Notes: generated by a model from the sequence alone, not told the origin. Positions 32,523-41,445 are shown, counted from the first letter of the stretch. The stretch: DNA of 46,824 nucleotides from Micromonospora endophytica (GCF_003236305.1 NZ_POTX01000017.1:1-46824); one strand, 5' to 3'. Made by a program: numbers and translations.

Positions 32523-33785
32523 ATGATGCAGAAGCGCACCCTCTCCCGTCGTACCCTCCTGACCGCCCTGACCGGTGCGGGGGCAGCGGCCCTCGCCGGT
32601 TGCGGGCCGATCCGCCGGCCGGTGGCCTCGACCGTCGCCACCGCGATCCCCGACCCGCTGCTGTTCGAGGTCGACGGCGGACTCGGCGTGCTGCGCGGCG
32701 CCGACCGACAGACGATCCCGCAGGCGGTCGCCACCGCCGACGGCCGGCTGATCCACGCCAGCGCGCCCGACGGCGCCGACACCGCCCTGTGGCGGGTCGA
32801 CCCGACCAGCGGCCACGCCTCCGACCGGCTGGGGCTTTCCGGCCGTTGGGTGCCGCAGACGGTCTCCACCGACGGGACGCTGGTGGCGCTGACCACCGAG
32901 GCGGTGAGCGCCACCACGCAACGCCCGGCCGGGCGGGAGCGCACCCCCGTGCTGATCGTCGACGGCGGCGGCGTGCGGCGGCGACTGGACCTGCCGGGCA
33001 ACGTCGTGCCGGAGGCGTTCACCAGTGACCACGACGGGCTCTTCGTCCTGGAATGGTTGCCGCCGCACGCCCCGGACCGTTACCGGGTCCGGGTGGTCGA
33101 CCTCGCCACCGGCACCGCCGGACCGTTGTCCACCCGGCTGAAGCAGCCGATCCCGCCCGGCGCGGAGGAGGAGATGCGCGGTGACGGGCGGCAGGCGGTG
33201 CTCGCCCCGACCGGCAGGGTGCTCTACACGCTCTACACCCACCAGCCCGAGCACCGGCACACCCGGGACCGGATCAGCGGGCGGCCCGGCAGCGACGTGC
33301 ACGCCTTCGTGCACACCTTGCACCTGGATCAGCGGTGGGCGTACTGCGTCGACCTGCCGCACCCGTTCGGGACCGGCCCGGCCGAGGGCCACGCGATGGC
33401 GCTCACCCCCGACGGCAGCCGCCTGTACGTCGTCGACGTCACCTCCGGTGTGCGTGCCGAGATTCTCACCGAGGAGTTGGCCGTACGCGGGGTGGCTCCG
33501 TTCGTCGCCACCACCGGCCCGGCGTACGCGGCGGCCGGCGTCGACCGGCTGTACGTCGGCGCAGGCCCCGCCGTCTGGACTGCCGACCTCAGCACCCGTG
33601 GCGGCGTGGTCGAGCATCCGATCGCCGACCCGGTCCGCGGTCTCGCCCTCAGCTCGGACGCCGCGCGCCTCTACGTGGCCGGGGAGACTGCGGTGAGTTG
33701 GCACGAACCGGCCACGATGGGCGAACTCGGCCGGGTCGCGACGCCCGGTCTGGTGGAGCTGCACGGCCCGGCCGACTCACGCTGA
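32523..33785 (+). CDS. Tat-exported lipoprotein with beta-propeller-like fold
   Basis: 420 aa. The N-terminus has a twin-arginine (Arg9-Arg10 in LSRRTLL) and a lipobox LAGC, Cys27, so Tat export and lipid anchoring are likely. The rest is repetitive: LFEVDGGLGVLRG, TADGRLIHAS, ATDPTSGH-like and later LTPDGSRLYVVDVTSG, RLYVGAGPAVW, LSSDAARLYVAGETAV, which fit YVTN/WD40-like blades. Start ATG 32523 (a second ATG follows at once); the open frame goes further upstream but is sigma-gene shadow. It shares the duplicated ECF-type motif with the divergent sigma gene and is probably its main target; the ligand is unknown. Confidence 0.85.
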   Translation: MMQKRTLSRRTLLTALTGAGAAALAGCGPIRRPVASTVATAIPDPLLFEVDGGLGVLRGADRQTIPQAVATADGRLIHASAPDGADTALWRVDPTSGHASDRLGLSGRWVPQTVSTDGTLVALTTEAVSATTQRPAGRERTPVLIVDGGGVRRRLDLPGNVVPEAFTSDHDGLFVLEWLPPHAPDRYRVRVVDLATGTAGPLSTRLKQPIPPGAEEEMRGDGRQAVLAPTGRVLYTLYTHQPEHRHTRDRISGRPGSDVHAFVHTLHLDQRWAYCVDLPHPFGTGPAEGHAMALTPDGSRLYVVDVTSGVRAEILTEELAVRGVAPFVATTGPAYAAAGVDRLYVGAGPAVWTADLSTRGGVVEHPIADPVRGLALSSDAARLYVAGETAVSWHEPATMGELGRVATPGLVELHGPADSR

Positions 33786-33807
33786 CTGGCTACTCACGCA
33801 GCGTGAG
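33776..33807 (+). terminator. Terminator hairpin over the lipoprotein stop
   Basis: CTCACGCTG (33776-33784) pairs with CAGCGTGAG (33799-33807), 9-bp stem, 14-nt loop. The left arm includes the first two bases of the stop codon at 33783-33785. Confidence 0.6.
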
Positions 33808-33973
33808 GGCAGCGACACGCCGGAACCGGCTCGTGGTCCGACCCGTCCGATCGGGGTGAGCAGGGTCATCGTACGTTGGGGGGAACGAGGACCGGGATCG
33901 GCGGAGGCCGGGGCTCCTGATGCCGGAGTGACTCTGGTACGAAAGTGGGAGCAACCCGACGAGAGGACAGCCC

Positions 33974-34381
33974 ATGACCCTTGCCGTGGCCACCGCCGAC
34001 AATCTCGGACGCGCGCTCGACGATATCGTCGACCGGGTACCGGGTGCCCAGTTCGCGGTGGTGCTCTCGCCGGACGGGATCCTGCTGGGTGCCTCGCGCG
34101 GCATCGACGACGAGCTCGCCACCCAACTGTCCAGCATGGTCTGTGGCCTCCAGGCGCTCGGCCTGGCCGCCGCCCGGGTCTGCGGCGAGGGCGAGTTGCA
34201 CCAGGTCGTCGTGCAGATGTCGCGGGCGTTCCTGTTCCACGCCACGACCGGCAACGGCGCGGTCCTCGCCGTCGGCATCGACGGTGACGCCGAGGTCGGC
34301 GACATGGCCTACGAAGTCGCCATGTTCGTGGCGAAGGCCGGCCACCATCTGCCGGTCTACCTGGAGCCGGCTTTCCCGTAG
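33974..34381 (+). CDS. Roadblock/LC7 domain protein
   Basis: 135 aa. Roadblock fold pattern: ALDDIVDRVPGAQFAVVLSPDGILLGAS, then a central LQALGLAAARVCG and LHQVVVQMSRAFLFHAT, ending VAMFVAKAGHHLPVYLEPAFP. In actinobacteria such proteins are usually encoded in a conservon (with a nitrate-sensor-like kinase, DUF742 and a small GTPase), acting as a regulator of the GTPase. None of those genes flanks this one, so it is an orphan here. ATG 33974 with GAGAGGA a few bases upstream. Confidence 0.9.
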   Translation: MTLAVATADNLGRALDDIVDRVPGAQFAVVLSPDGILLGASRGIDDELATQLSSMVCGLQALGLAAARVCGEGELHQVVVQMSRAFLFHATTGNGAVLAVGIDGDAEVGDMAYEVAMFVAKAGHHLPVYLEPAFP

Positions 34382-34393
34382 CGGACCGCGGCC

Positions 34394-34783
34394 CTATCCG
34401 TCGTAGGGCGGGGTGGGGTCGGCGACCTGCCACAGCTCGGCGGGGAGTTGCGCGATGATGTCGTCGTAGTCGCCGGGCTCGACGGCTTCGCGGATGGTGT
34501 CGAAGACCGCCCGGATACCGGCCTCGGCCAGCTCGGGGTCGACGTCGGCGCGTCCGCCGACCCGCTGTACGAACACGTCGAGCCCGAACGGCTCGGCGGT
34601 CTCGTCGGGTGCGAAGGCGTACGCGCGCAGCGCTTCGGGGAGCCGGTCGGCCAGGTCCCGTGCCTCGCCGCCGTCGATCCGCTCGGCCAGCGTGGTGAGT
34701 GTGGCCCGCGCGATCGCGGTGGCCTGCTCAGCCGATGCGCCGGTACGGTCCGCCACGGAGTCGATGAACTTGTTGTCGTCCAC
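34394..34783 (-). CDS. DUF2267 domain protein
   Basis: 129 aa. Pattern typical of DUF2267: FIDSVADRTGASAEQATAIARATLTTLAERIDGGEARDLADRLP (helix-rich), then FVQRVGGR and AVFDTIREAVEPGDYDDIIAQLP. Acidic, soluble, mostly helical. GTG start at 34781-34783 behind a purine-rich AGGGGG. The function of the family is unknown; it is common in actinobacteria. It is convergent with the roadblock gene, 12 bp apart. Confidence 0.87.
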   Translation of the reverse strand: MDDNKFIDSVADRTGASAEQATAIARATLTTLAERIDGGEARDLADRLPEALRAYAFAPDETAEPFGLDVFVQRVGGRADVDPELAEAGIRAVFDTIREAVEPGDYDDIIAQLPAELWQVADPTPPYDG

Positions 34784-34901
34784 CTGGCCGGCCCCCTTCT
34801 CGCCACGGATGGCGCGTCTACCCGGAAAGGGGGCCGGTCAAACGGCACGACGGGCCACGGCACCGCGCCCATAGCCGAGGAGCACGACTTCCGGAAGCAC
34901 C

Positions 34902-34929
34902 TTGACGCATTCGCGGGGATCATTACGAT
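34902..34929 (+). promoter_or_regulatory. Housekeeping-type promoter of the GH67 gene
   Basis: TTGACG at 34902-34907 and TACGAT at 34924-34929, spacer 16 nt, about 33 bp upstream of the GTG start. An 8-bp palindrome, CGATATCG (34943-34950), sits just after the expected transcription start. Confidence 0.6.
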
Positions 34930-34962
34930 CTGCGCAATGCGACGATATCGCCGGGAACTCTC

Positions 34963-37020
34963 GTGACCCCGCCCGAACCCTGCTCCGACGCCCACCCCGC
35001 CTGGCTGCCGCTGGAGGCGTGGCGCGCCGTCGGTGCCCGGCACACGGTGGTGTACGGCCAGGGTCTCCTCGTCGACACGGTGTTCGCCGAAATCGAGCGG
35101 GCCTGCGCCGGGCACGGTGGCGCCGTGGCCCGGGGGATCGGCGAGCCCGCCGGGCACCCGGCCCAGTTGATGTTCGCCCTGGTCAAGTCCCTGCCGCCAG
35201 GTGATGATCTCGGCCGGATGGCGTACGCCGAACTCGCCGCCCCCGGCGAGTCCCTCGGCAGCGAGGGCTTCGTGGTGGCGCGACCCGGCGAGGTGACGGT
35301 GGTGCTGGCCGACGCGCCGGCCGGGTTGCTCTACGGCCTGTTCGAGGTGGTCCGCCTCGGCGAGGCGGCGTTCGGCCCGGCGTACCCGGTGCGGGTGCAC
35401 CGCCCCGCGCTGGGTCGACGGATGCTGGACCACTGGGACAACGTCGACGTCCATCCGGTGATGGGCCAGGTCGAGCGCGGCTACGCCGGCGGGTCGATCT
35501 TCTGGCGGGACGGCCGGCCCCGCCGTGACCGGGCCCGGCTGCGGGCGTACGCCCGGTTGCTGGCGGCCTGCGGTGTCAACGCGGTGTCGGTGAACAACGT
35601 GAACGTGCACGCCACCGAGGCGCGGCTGCTCACCGAACGGCTCGACGAGGTCGCCGAGATCGCCGACGAGCTGCGTGCGTACGCCATCCGGGTGCATCTC
35701 TCGGTCACCTTCGCCGCGCCCGTGATCCTGGCCGGCCTGCCCACCGCCGACCCGCTCGACGACCGGGTGCGGGCCTGGTGGGCGGAGACCACCCGCCGGG
35801 TCTACGACCGCATCCCCGACTTCGGCGGCTATCTGGTCAAGGCCGACTCGGAGGGGCAACCGGGCCCGTTCAGCTACGGCCGCGACCACGCCGACGGGGC
35901 GAACCTGCTGGCCGAGGCGTTGGCACCGCACGGCGGCGTGGTGCACTGGCGGGCCTTCGTCTACAACCACCGGCAGGACTGGCGGGACCGCTCGACGGAC
36001 CGGGCCCGGGCCGCCTTCGACCACTTCGCCCCCCTCGACGGCCGCTTCCTGGACACCGTGATCGTGCAGGTCAAACATGGTCCGATCGACTTCCAGGCCC
36101 GGGAGCCGGTGTCACCGGTGATCGCGGCGATGCCCGGCACCCGGCTGGCGGTGGAGTTCCAGGTGACCCAGGAATACACCGGGCAGCAGCGGCACGTCTG
36201 CTACCTGGCCCCCTGGTGGAGCGAGGTGCTGCAGTTCCGTCCCTGGGGCGACGACGGCCGGTCGGTGGCCGAGGTGGCCGCCGACCTGGTCGCGGTCTCC
36301 AACGTGGGCGACGACCGGTTCTGGACCGGACACCCGCTGGCCCAGGCCAACCTGTACGCCTTCGGCCGGCTCGCCTGGGACCCTGGGCTGAGTCCCGAAA
36401 CGGTGCTCGACGAGTGGATCGACCTGACCTTCGACCCTGCCTCGTCGGCCGGTCCCGCGCTGCTGCGCAGCACCCTGCACGAGATCATGGACGACTCGTG
36501 GCGCAGCTACGAGCGGTACACCGCCCCGCTGGGCGTGGGCTTCATGGTCCGGCCCGGCCACCACTACGGCCCCGACGTGGACGGGTACGAGTACACGCCG
36601 TGGGGCACCTACCACTTCGCCGACCGCGACGGGGTGGGGGTGGACCGCACCCGGGCCACCGGCACCGGCTTCACCGGCCAGTACCCGTCGCCGTGGGCCG
36701 AGGTCTACGAGTCGCTCGACAACTGCCCCGACGAGCTGTTGCTCTTCTTCCACCACGTGCCCTACGGCCACGTGCTGCACAGCGGCAGCACGGTCATCCA
36801 GCACATCTACGACACCCACTTCGCGGGCGTACGCGAGGTGGAGGCGATGGCCCGGCGGTGGCAGCGCCTGGCCGGGCTGGTCGGCGACGACGTGTACGCG
36901 CGGGTCGACGAGCTGCTCGGCGAGCAACTGCGCTGCGCTCGCGAGTGGCGCGACCAGGTGAACGCGTACTTCCACCGCAAGTCCGGTGTGCCCGACGCCC
37001 ACGGCCGCCCACTGCACTGA
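34963..37020 (+). CDS. GH67 alpha-glucuronidase
   Basis: 685 aa, close to the family's usual length, without signal peptide, so cytoplasmic. It removes (methyl)glucuronic acid from the non-reducing end of xylo-oligomers. Family motifs: VKADSEGQPGPFSYGRDHADGAN with the acid Glu297; VQVKHGPIDFQAREPVSP with Asp376; VEFQVTQEYTGQ with Glu404, the second candidate base; and the C-terminal FFHHVPYGHVLHSG. GTG start at 34963 (weak CGGGAA upstream), with a good promoter 33 bp before. In other bacteria the enzyme works beside an aldouronate ABC importer, GH10 xylanase and GH43 xylosidase, which fits the genes nearby. Confidence 0.95.
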   Translation: MTPPEPCSDAHPAWLPLEAWRAVGARHTVVYGQGLLVDTVFAEIERACAGHGGAVARGIGEPAGHPAQLMFALVKSLPPGDDLGRMAYAELAAPGESLGSEGFVVARPGEVTVVLADAPAGLLYGLFEVVRLGEAAFGPAYPVRVHRPALGRRMLDHWDNVDVHPVMGQVERGYAGGSIFWRDGRPRRDRARLRAYARLLAACGVNAVSVNNVNVHATEARLLTERLDEVAEIADELRAYAIRVHLSVTFAAPVILAGLPTADPLDDRVRAWWAETTRRVYDRIPDFGGYLVKADSEGQPGPFSYGRDHADGANLLAEALAPHGGVVHWRAFVYNHRQDWRDRSTDRARAAFDHFAPLDGRFLDTVIVQVKHGPIDFQAREPVSPVIAAMPGTRLAVEFQVTQEYTGQQRHVCYLAPWWSEVLQFRPWGDDGRSVAEVAADLVAVSNVGDDRFWTGHPLAQANLYAFGRLAWDPGLSPETVLDEWIDLTFDPASSAGPALLRSTLHEIMDDSWRSYERYTAPLGVGFMVRPGHHYGPDVDGYEYTPWGTYHFADRDGVGVDRTRATGTGFTGQYPSPWAEVYESLDNCPDELLLFFHHVPYGHVLHSGSTVIQHIYDTHFAGVREVEAMARRWQRLAGLVGDDVYARVDELLGEQLRCAREWRDQVNAYFHRKSGVPDAHGRPLH

Positions 37021-37046
37021 CCGCACCGCGGGACCCGGTGCGGTCA
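37018..37046. terminator. Convergent terminator hairpin
   Basis: An 11-bp stem, TGACCGCACCG at 37018-37028 with its complement at 37036-37046, 7-nt loop. The left arm begins at the GH67 stop codon. It also lies at the end of the opposing I36-like gene. Confidence 0.8.
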
Positions 37047-37063
37047 GTGTGGCGGTGGACCGG

Positions 37064-37654
37064 CTACGCCAGCGGGATGCAGGGAACGACGTAGCGGATC
37101 GGTGACCAGTTGATGGGAGTGACCGGCGCCTGTGCCGCCACGCTCAGGCTGATCGCGTTGTAGTTGCTGTCCACGAAGACGGCCCGGGTGCCGGTGGTCT
37201 GGTTGTTGATGTACGAGCCGCTGCCGGTGAACCAGTTGGTCGCCTTCGACAGGGCCCAGGTCTTACAGGTGAACAGGTTGAGCCGGTTGCCGGTGGCGCC
37301 CGGCCCCGCGAACGCGCAGAAGGTCTGGGCAGGGCATGTCGCCGCCCCCACCTGTGGGGGCTGACCGATGCTGTCGACCTCGTAGGCCACGCTCTGCCCG
37401 GGTAGCGACAGCAGGATGTTGCCCACGCCCTTCAGGTCGATCTTGTTGATGGCGACCTGGGTGCCACCGGTGTCGGCCCGGATGGCATCCACTTCTTTCT
37501 GCAACTCTTTGGCCTGGGCGCCGGTCAAGCCTGCGGCCTTCGCCTGCGCCGCGAAGTTCGGCTCGCTGGTGGCGGCCTGGGCGGCCACGGCGCTGCCGGA
37601 CAGAATCATGGACATCAGCCCGGACACGAGGGCTATCGTGCGTACTCTCCTCAC
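37064..37654 (-). CDS. Secreted peptidase-inhibitor I36-like protein
   Basis: 196 aa with signal peptide (ALVSGLMSMILSGSAVAAQA, cleavage near 28). The mature N-terminus is helical (AKAAGLTGAQAKELQKEVDAI). The C-terminal 100 residues resemble the I36 beta-gamma-crystallin-like fold: TCPAQTFCAFAG, NLFTCKTW, SYINNQTTGTRAVFVDSN, with four cysteines, two of them forming a C-x5-C pair. Inhibitory activity is inference. GTG start at 37652-37654 with an AGGAGG-type site at 37660-37665, spacing 5. Terminator shared with the convergent GH67 gene. Confidence 0.75.
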   Translation of the reverse strand: MRRVRTIALVSGLMSMILSGSAVAAQAATSEPNFAAQAKAAGLTGAQAKELQKEVDAIRADTGGTQVAINKIDLKGVGNILLSLPGQSVAYEVDSIGQPPQVGAATCPAQTFCAFAGPGATGNRLNLFTCKTWALSKATNWFTGSGSYINNQTTGTRAVFVDSNYNAISLSVAAQAPVTPINWSPIRYVVPCIPLA

Positions 37655-37757
37655 GTTTTCCTCCTAAACGTCGGCGAGTTCGGGGTGGCTGAACGCACCT
37701 TAAGTCCATTTCAGGCGACGTGGCTGTCGATAATCGGACATTGAAGACTATTCATGA

Positions 37758-37990
37758 AAAAATGATGAAGAGCCTAGCGCCCGGCAGCGGCGGGTCTGGG
37801 ACCGGACGGCCGGCAGCTACGACCGGCAGATCGGCTTCGCCGAACGGCACCTGCTCGTCGGCGCGCGGGAATGGCTCGGCGCCCGCGCCCAGGGCCGGGT
37901 CCCGCCGGGTCCCCGTGAGTGGCCCGAAACGGACGGACCCGTCTGTCTTGTCTCCGGGGCCGGCTGGGTCAGTGCCCAGTCGAAGACGTC
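37758..37990 (+). pseudogene. Decayed N-terminal fragment of a class I SAM methyltransferase
   Basis: In frame from 37758 the sequence reads KNDEEPSARQRRVWDRTAGS, then YDRQIGFAERHLLVGAREWLGARAQGRV, the typical first 45 residues of UbiE-like SAM methyltransferases (which normally continue LEVAVGTG). After Arg-Val the frame continues into unrelated Pro/Gly-rich sequence and a stop near 37991; the SAM motif and the rest are absent. There is no start codon in frame, as a TGA precedes at 37755. It is probably a deletion relic between the I36-like gene and the DUF624 gene. Confidence 0.6.
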
Positions 37991-38667
37991 GTGAACTCCT
38001 CGCGGATGGTGGCGATCATCGGTTCGCCGCCGCGGACCAGTGCCAGTGCCAGCACCGAGCCCAGCGCGGCGAGCGCCGCCTCCGCCGCGACAAGCGTCAG
38101 CACCGTCGCCGCGACCAGCAGCAACGCGGTGCCGAGCGCCACCTGCGGGGTACGCAGCACGAAGTATCTGGCCAGCCGGAGCACGTCGCGCAGCCGGAAG
38201 GTGAAGAGTGAGGTGATCACCAGGGCGTTGACCCCGATCACCGCCACTGCCGCTCCGACCAGCACCAGCGGCACCGCCCACCACCCGGACAGCCCGGACG
38301 CCCGCAGGTTGGCCAGGTTGAGCGCGAGGATCGTCAGCCACAGCAGCGTCGGCACCCAGACCAGCAGGCTACCGGCCAGGTTCGCCCGGTAGCCGCGCCA
38401 GAACAGCCGCGACGGGCGCAGTTCGGTCAGGTCGAGCCGCTGGTGGTGCAGCGCGTACAGGGCGGCGGCCAGCGCCGGGCCGAGCGGCACCGCGCAGACA
38501 GCGACCAGCGGCAGGTTGCTCGGGTGGCGTTCCAGCGCGAACAATGCCACCACTCCGGGCAGCGTGCAGAGCACCAGCAGCAACTCGACCACGAGCAGCG
38601 TGTAGATCAGCGCGGCGAGGCGGGACAGCGGGCCGGTGCCGAACTCCCGCCGCGTCGTGGTGCTCAC
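37969..38667 (-). CDS. DUF624 (YesL-like) membrane protein
   Basis: 232 aa, about six hydrophobic segments: LIYTLLVVELLLVLCTLPG, then PLVAVCAVPLGPALAAALYALHH, a later ANLAGSLLVWVPTLLWLTIL, and VLTLVAAEAALAALG near the end. YesL/DUF624 proteins are encoded beside YtcQ/LplB/LplC-type sugar importers, as here, but their role is unknown. GTG at 38665-38667 overlaps the stop of a 26-codon open frame (GTGA), suggesting coupled translation. Separated from the importer operon by a strong hairpin. Confidence 0.87.
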   Translation of the reverse strand: MSTTTRREFGTGPLSRLAALIYTLLVVELLLVLCTLPGVVALFALERHPSNLPLVAVCAVPLGPALAAALYALHHQRLDLTELRPSRLFWRGYRANLAGSLLVWVPTLLWLTILALNLANLRASGLSGWWAVPLVLVGAAVAVIGVNALVITSLFTFRLRDVLRLARYFVLRTPQVALGTALLLVAATVLTLVAAEAALAALGSVLALALVRGGEPMIATIREEFTTSSTGH

Positions 38668-38744
38668 GCGTCGTCACCGGCGACGCTGTGCCGGCCGTGG
38701 CGCGTCAGGCTGCCGTAGGGCTGCTCGGCGCGGGTGATGTGCAT
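38664..38744 (-). CDS. Possible 26-residue coupled small ORF before DUF624
   Basis: ATG at 38742-38744, 26 codons (first ten MHITRAEQPY, last six VAGDDA), TGA overlapping the DUF624 GTG by 3 bases. The bases upstream, GAGAGGGACGAGAGG, supply a good ribosome binding site. Composition is high in His, Arg and Gly, with no hydrophobic stretch. The only support is the strong site and exact overlap. Confidence 0.4.
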   Translation of the reverse strand: MHITRAEQPYGSLTRHGRHSVAGDDA

Positions 38745-38788
38745 CCTCTCGTCCCTCTCATCGACAGAAGCCCCGAGCTGCGGGCGGG

Positions 38789-38823
38789 GGCCGGTCCGGT
38801 CGTCGACGGCGACCGGACCGGCC
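38789..38823 (-). terminator. Terminator hairpin after the solute-binding protein gene
   Basis: A 14-bp perfect stem (38789-38802 with 38810-38823) and a 7-nt loop, 5 bp beyond the stop of the solute-binding gene. It likely ends most importer transcripts before the DUF624 gene. Confidence 0.85.
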
Positions 38824-38828
38824 GGGTG

Positions 38829-40463
38829 TCAGCTGTGCTCCTCCCGGTAACGCTCGTACGCCTTGTTCACCGTCTCCAGGTAGGCGTCCATGTTCTTGCT
38901 CTTCAACTCCGCCACGTAGGCGTCCCACTCGGCGAGGTCACGCTGGCCGAGGGCGAACTGGAGCGTCGCCTGGTAGACGTGGTCCTTCAGCGGGGTCTCC
39001 CAGAGCGACGCCTGCTCCCGCTCCTCGTCGCTGAGCGGGAACGGCGGCGGCGGTGACTTCGGCGTCCGGGCGTTCATCACCTGCTGGAACTCCTGCTCCT
39101 CGGCGGAGAAGAACGCCTGCACCAGCTCGGGCTTGCCGCCGTAGGCGAAGACCCCGTTGGCGAAGCCGAAGTCCTTCTGGAGGTGCTTGGGTGCGCCCGG
39201 GTTGAGACCGATCATGTCGACGTCCGGAGCGAGGCTGGCCTTGCCGGCGGCGTCCTTGACGTAGGTGGTGCCCTCCACCCCCCACCTGGCGAACTCCTGG
39301 CCGGCGTCGGAATACCAGAGCCAGTCGACGAACTGCATCATGGCGACGAAGTTCTTGCTGTCGCGGGCCTTCGAGGAGATCATCATGCCGTTCTCCAGCC
39401 GGCTGGCCGGGTTGACCTCGCCGGCCGGGCCGACCGGCAGCGGAATCTTGGTGATCTTCGCCTTCGGGTTGGTCGCGGCCAGATCCGGCCGGTAGTCGTT
39501 CACCAGCGTCTGGGCGTTACTGCTGATCACGAAGGACTTGCTGTTGGCGAGCTTCTGCCGGGCGATGTCGTCGGTCTGGGTGAAGCTCTCCGGGTCGAGC
39601 AGCTTCTCCGCGACCAGTTTGTGGAGGTACTGCACCATCTGCTGGTACTGCTCGGTGGCGCCGGTGTACTCGAACTTCTGCGCGGTGGCGTTCCAGCTCA
39701 CGTGCTGGAAGTTCCAACCCGCGCCCGCCAACCCGTACGACACGGCCAGCAGGTTGAGCAGGTTGCCGGCCGGGTTCGGCTGGCTGTACCGGTCGGAGAA
39801 CGGGTAGGCGTCCGGGTACTTCGCCTTCATCGCCTTGAGCATCTGGTAGACCTCGTCCCAGGTCTTCGGGACCTCCAGGTTCAGCTCGTCGAGGATGTCG
39901 GTGCGTACCGCCAGCGAGTATTCGTGCCAGGGCTTCTCGTGCACGCCGGGCAGCAGGTAGAACTTGCCGTCGGCCTGGCGCAGCGTGTCCAGCTCCGGCG
40001 CCAGGTTCCACTTCTCGATCTTGTCTTTGAGGTTCGGCATCAGGTCGAGGTAGTCGCTCACCGGCAGGATCGCCCCCGACGAGACGTACGCGTGCACCTC
40101 CGGCGGGTAGGTCTTCGGGATGAGCAACGGCGCGTCGCCGGCGCCGATGAGCAGGCTGCGCTTCTGGTTGTAGTCGCTCAGCGGCACCGCGACCGGTTCG
40201 AGCGTGACGTTGGTCCGCGCCGTCAATTCCTTCCAGAACAACCAGTCGTTCTTCAACGGGTAGTTCGGGTGGTTGTTGTAGAGAACCGAGAAGGAGATCG
40301 GTTCGGTGGCCTTGAACTGCGTACCGACGGCGTAGTTGTCCATCGCACCGGCCCGCTTGTCCGACAGGTTCTCGGACGGGTCGTCGCCACAGGCGGTGAC
40401 GCTGGCGAGGGCGAGCAGCGCGGCGGTGGCTGCCGCCGCGTGACGCCACGATCTGCGGAACAT
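38829..40463 (-). CDS. ABC sugar transporter solute-binding lipoprotein (YtcQ/LplA-like)
   Basis: 544 aa, a large solute-binding protein of the type paired with LplB/LplC permeases. Lipobox SVTAC places the lipidated Cys at residue 25. Visible family features: ISFSVLYNNHPNYPLKNDWLFW at the start of the mature domain, VPKTWDEVYQMLKAMK, and the DWLWYSDAGQEFARWGVEG segment near the C-terminus. ATG at 40461-40463 with AAAGGA, spacing 7. It is the last gene of the importer operon, 43 bp downstream of the second permease. Xylo-oligomers or aldouronates are the expected ligands from the surrounding genes; this is inference. Confidence 0.93.
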   Translation of the reverse strand: MFRRSWRHAAAATAALLALASVTACGDDPSENLSDKRAGAMDNYAVGTQFKATEPISFSVLYNNHPNYPLKNDWLFWKELTARTNVTLEPVAVPLSDYNQKRSLLIGAGDAPLLIPKTYPPEVHAYVSSGAILPVSDYLDLMPNLKDKIEKWNLAPELDTLRQADGKFYLLPGVHEKPWHEYSLAVRTDILDELNLEVPKTWDEVYQMLKAMKAKYPDAYPFSDRYSQPNPAGNLLNLLAVSYGLAGAGWNFQHVSWNATAQKFEYTGATEQYQQMVQYLHKLVAEKLLDPESFTQTDDIARQKLANSKSFVISSNAQTLVNDYRPDLAATNPKAKITKIPLPVGPAGEVNPASRLENGMMISSKARDSKNFVAMMQFVDWLWYSDAGQEFARWGVEGTTYVKDAAGKASLAPDVDMIGLNPGAPKHLQKDFGFANGVFAYGGKPELVQAFFSAEEQEFQQVMNARTPKSPPPPFPLSDEEREQASLWETPLKDHVYQATLQFALGQRDLAEWDAYVAELKSKNMDAYLETVNKAYERYREEHS

Positions 40464-40506
40464 GGCGGTTCCTTTCAACTGTGGTGGTGGGAGGGGGTGC
40501 GCCGGC

Positions 40507-41445
40507 TCAGCCCTTCACCGCGCCGAGCATGATGCCGCGGACGAAGTACCGCTGGACGAAGGGATAGACCAGCAGGATCGGCAGGGTGGTGAGCACGATG
40601 GTCACGGCCTTGAGCGTCGCCTCGGCCTGCACCTCGTTGGCCTCGGTGATGGACCCGACGTTCTCCGCGCCGGTGGCGCCGGCGATCAGGTTCCGTAGGT
40701 ACACGGTGACCGGCCACAGCTCCTGCTGATCCAGGTACAGGAAGGCCGCGAACCAGGAGTTCCAGAAGGCCACCGCGTAGAAGAGCACCATCGTGGCGAC
40801 GATGGCCTTCGACAGCGGCAGCACGATCCGCAGCAGGATTCCGTACGTGTTCAGGCCGTCCACCGCCGCGGCCTCCTCCAGGTCGGTCGGCAGACTCTCG
40901 AAGAACGCCTTCATCACCAGCAGGTTGAACACGCTTATCGCGTTGGGCAGCGCGATCGCCCAGACGCTGTTCTTCAGCCCCAGGCTGGTGACCAGCACGT
41001 AGTTGGGGATCAATCCGCCGGTGAAGAACATGGTGAACACCGCGATGCCGACCAACGCGCCGCGTCCCTTGAGGTGCTTCTTGGACAGCACGTACGCGTA
41101 GCAGGTGGTCAACGTGATCGAGATGAGGGTGGCGGTGACCGTGTAGAACACGGTGTTGCGGTAGTTCGTCCAGAACAGCGAGTCGGACATCACCAGCTGG
41201 TAGGTGTCGAGGGTGAACCCGCGCGGCACCAGGTTCACCTGACCGGCGATGATGTACGCCTCGTTGCTCATCGAGCGGGCCACGATGTTGACGAACGGAT
41301 AGAGCGTCACCACCACCACGAGGGTCAGGACGATCCCGTTCGCCACCTGGAACGCCCGGTAGCCCCGGGTCTGCTGGATGCCGCGTCGCCGACGCGGGCG
41401 GGGCGGGGTGTCGGTGCGCCGCGCGGCGGCCTCGGTCGTCACCAC
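40507..41445 (-). CDS. ABC sugar permease, LplC type
   Basis: 312 aa with six hydrophobic segments. The C-terminal permease signature EAAAVDGLNTYGILLRIVLPLSKAIVAT contains the EAA loop (about 190-210) that contacts the ATPase. The N-terminus has a Pro/Arg-rich stretch before the first helix. GTG at 41443-41445, or the next GTG, overlaps the stop of the LplB-type gene (GTGGTGA), so they are coupled. No ATPase gene is present; actinobacterial CUT1 importers of this kind share a genome-encoded MsiK-type ATPase. Confidence 0.93.
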   Translation of the reverse strand: MVTTEAAARRTDTPPRPRRRRGIQQTRGYRAFQVANGIVLTLVVVVTLYPFVNIVARSMSNEAYIIAGQVNLVPRGFTLDTYQLVMSDSLFWTNYRNTVFYTVTATLISITLTTCYAYVLSKKHLKGRGALVGIAVFTMFFTGGLIPNYVLVTSLGLKNSVWAIALPNAISVFNLLVMKAFFESLPTDLEEAAAVDGLNTYGILLRIVLPLSKAIVATMVLFYAVAFWNSWFAAFLYLDQQELWPVTVYLRNLIAGATGAENVGSITEANEVQAEATLKAVTIVLTTLPILLVYPFVQRYFVRGIMLGAVKG

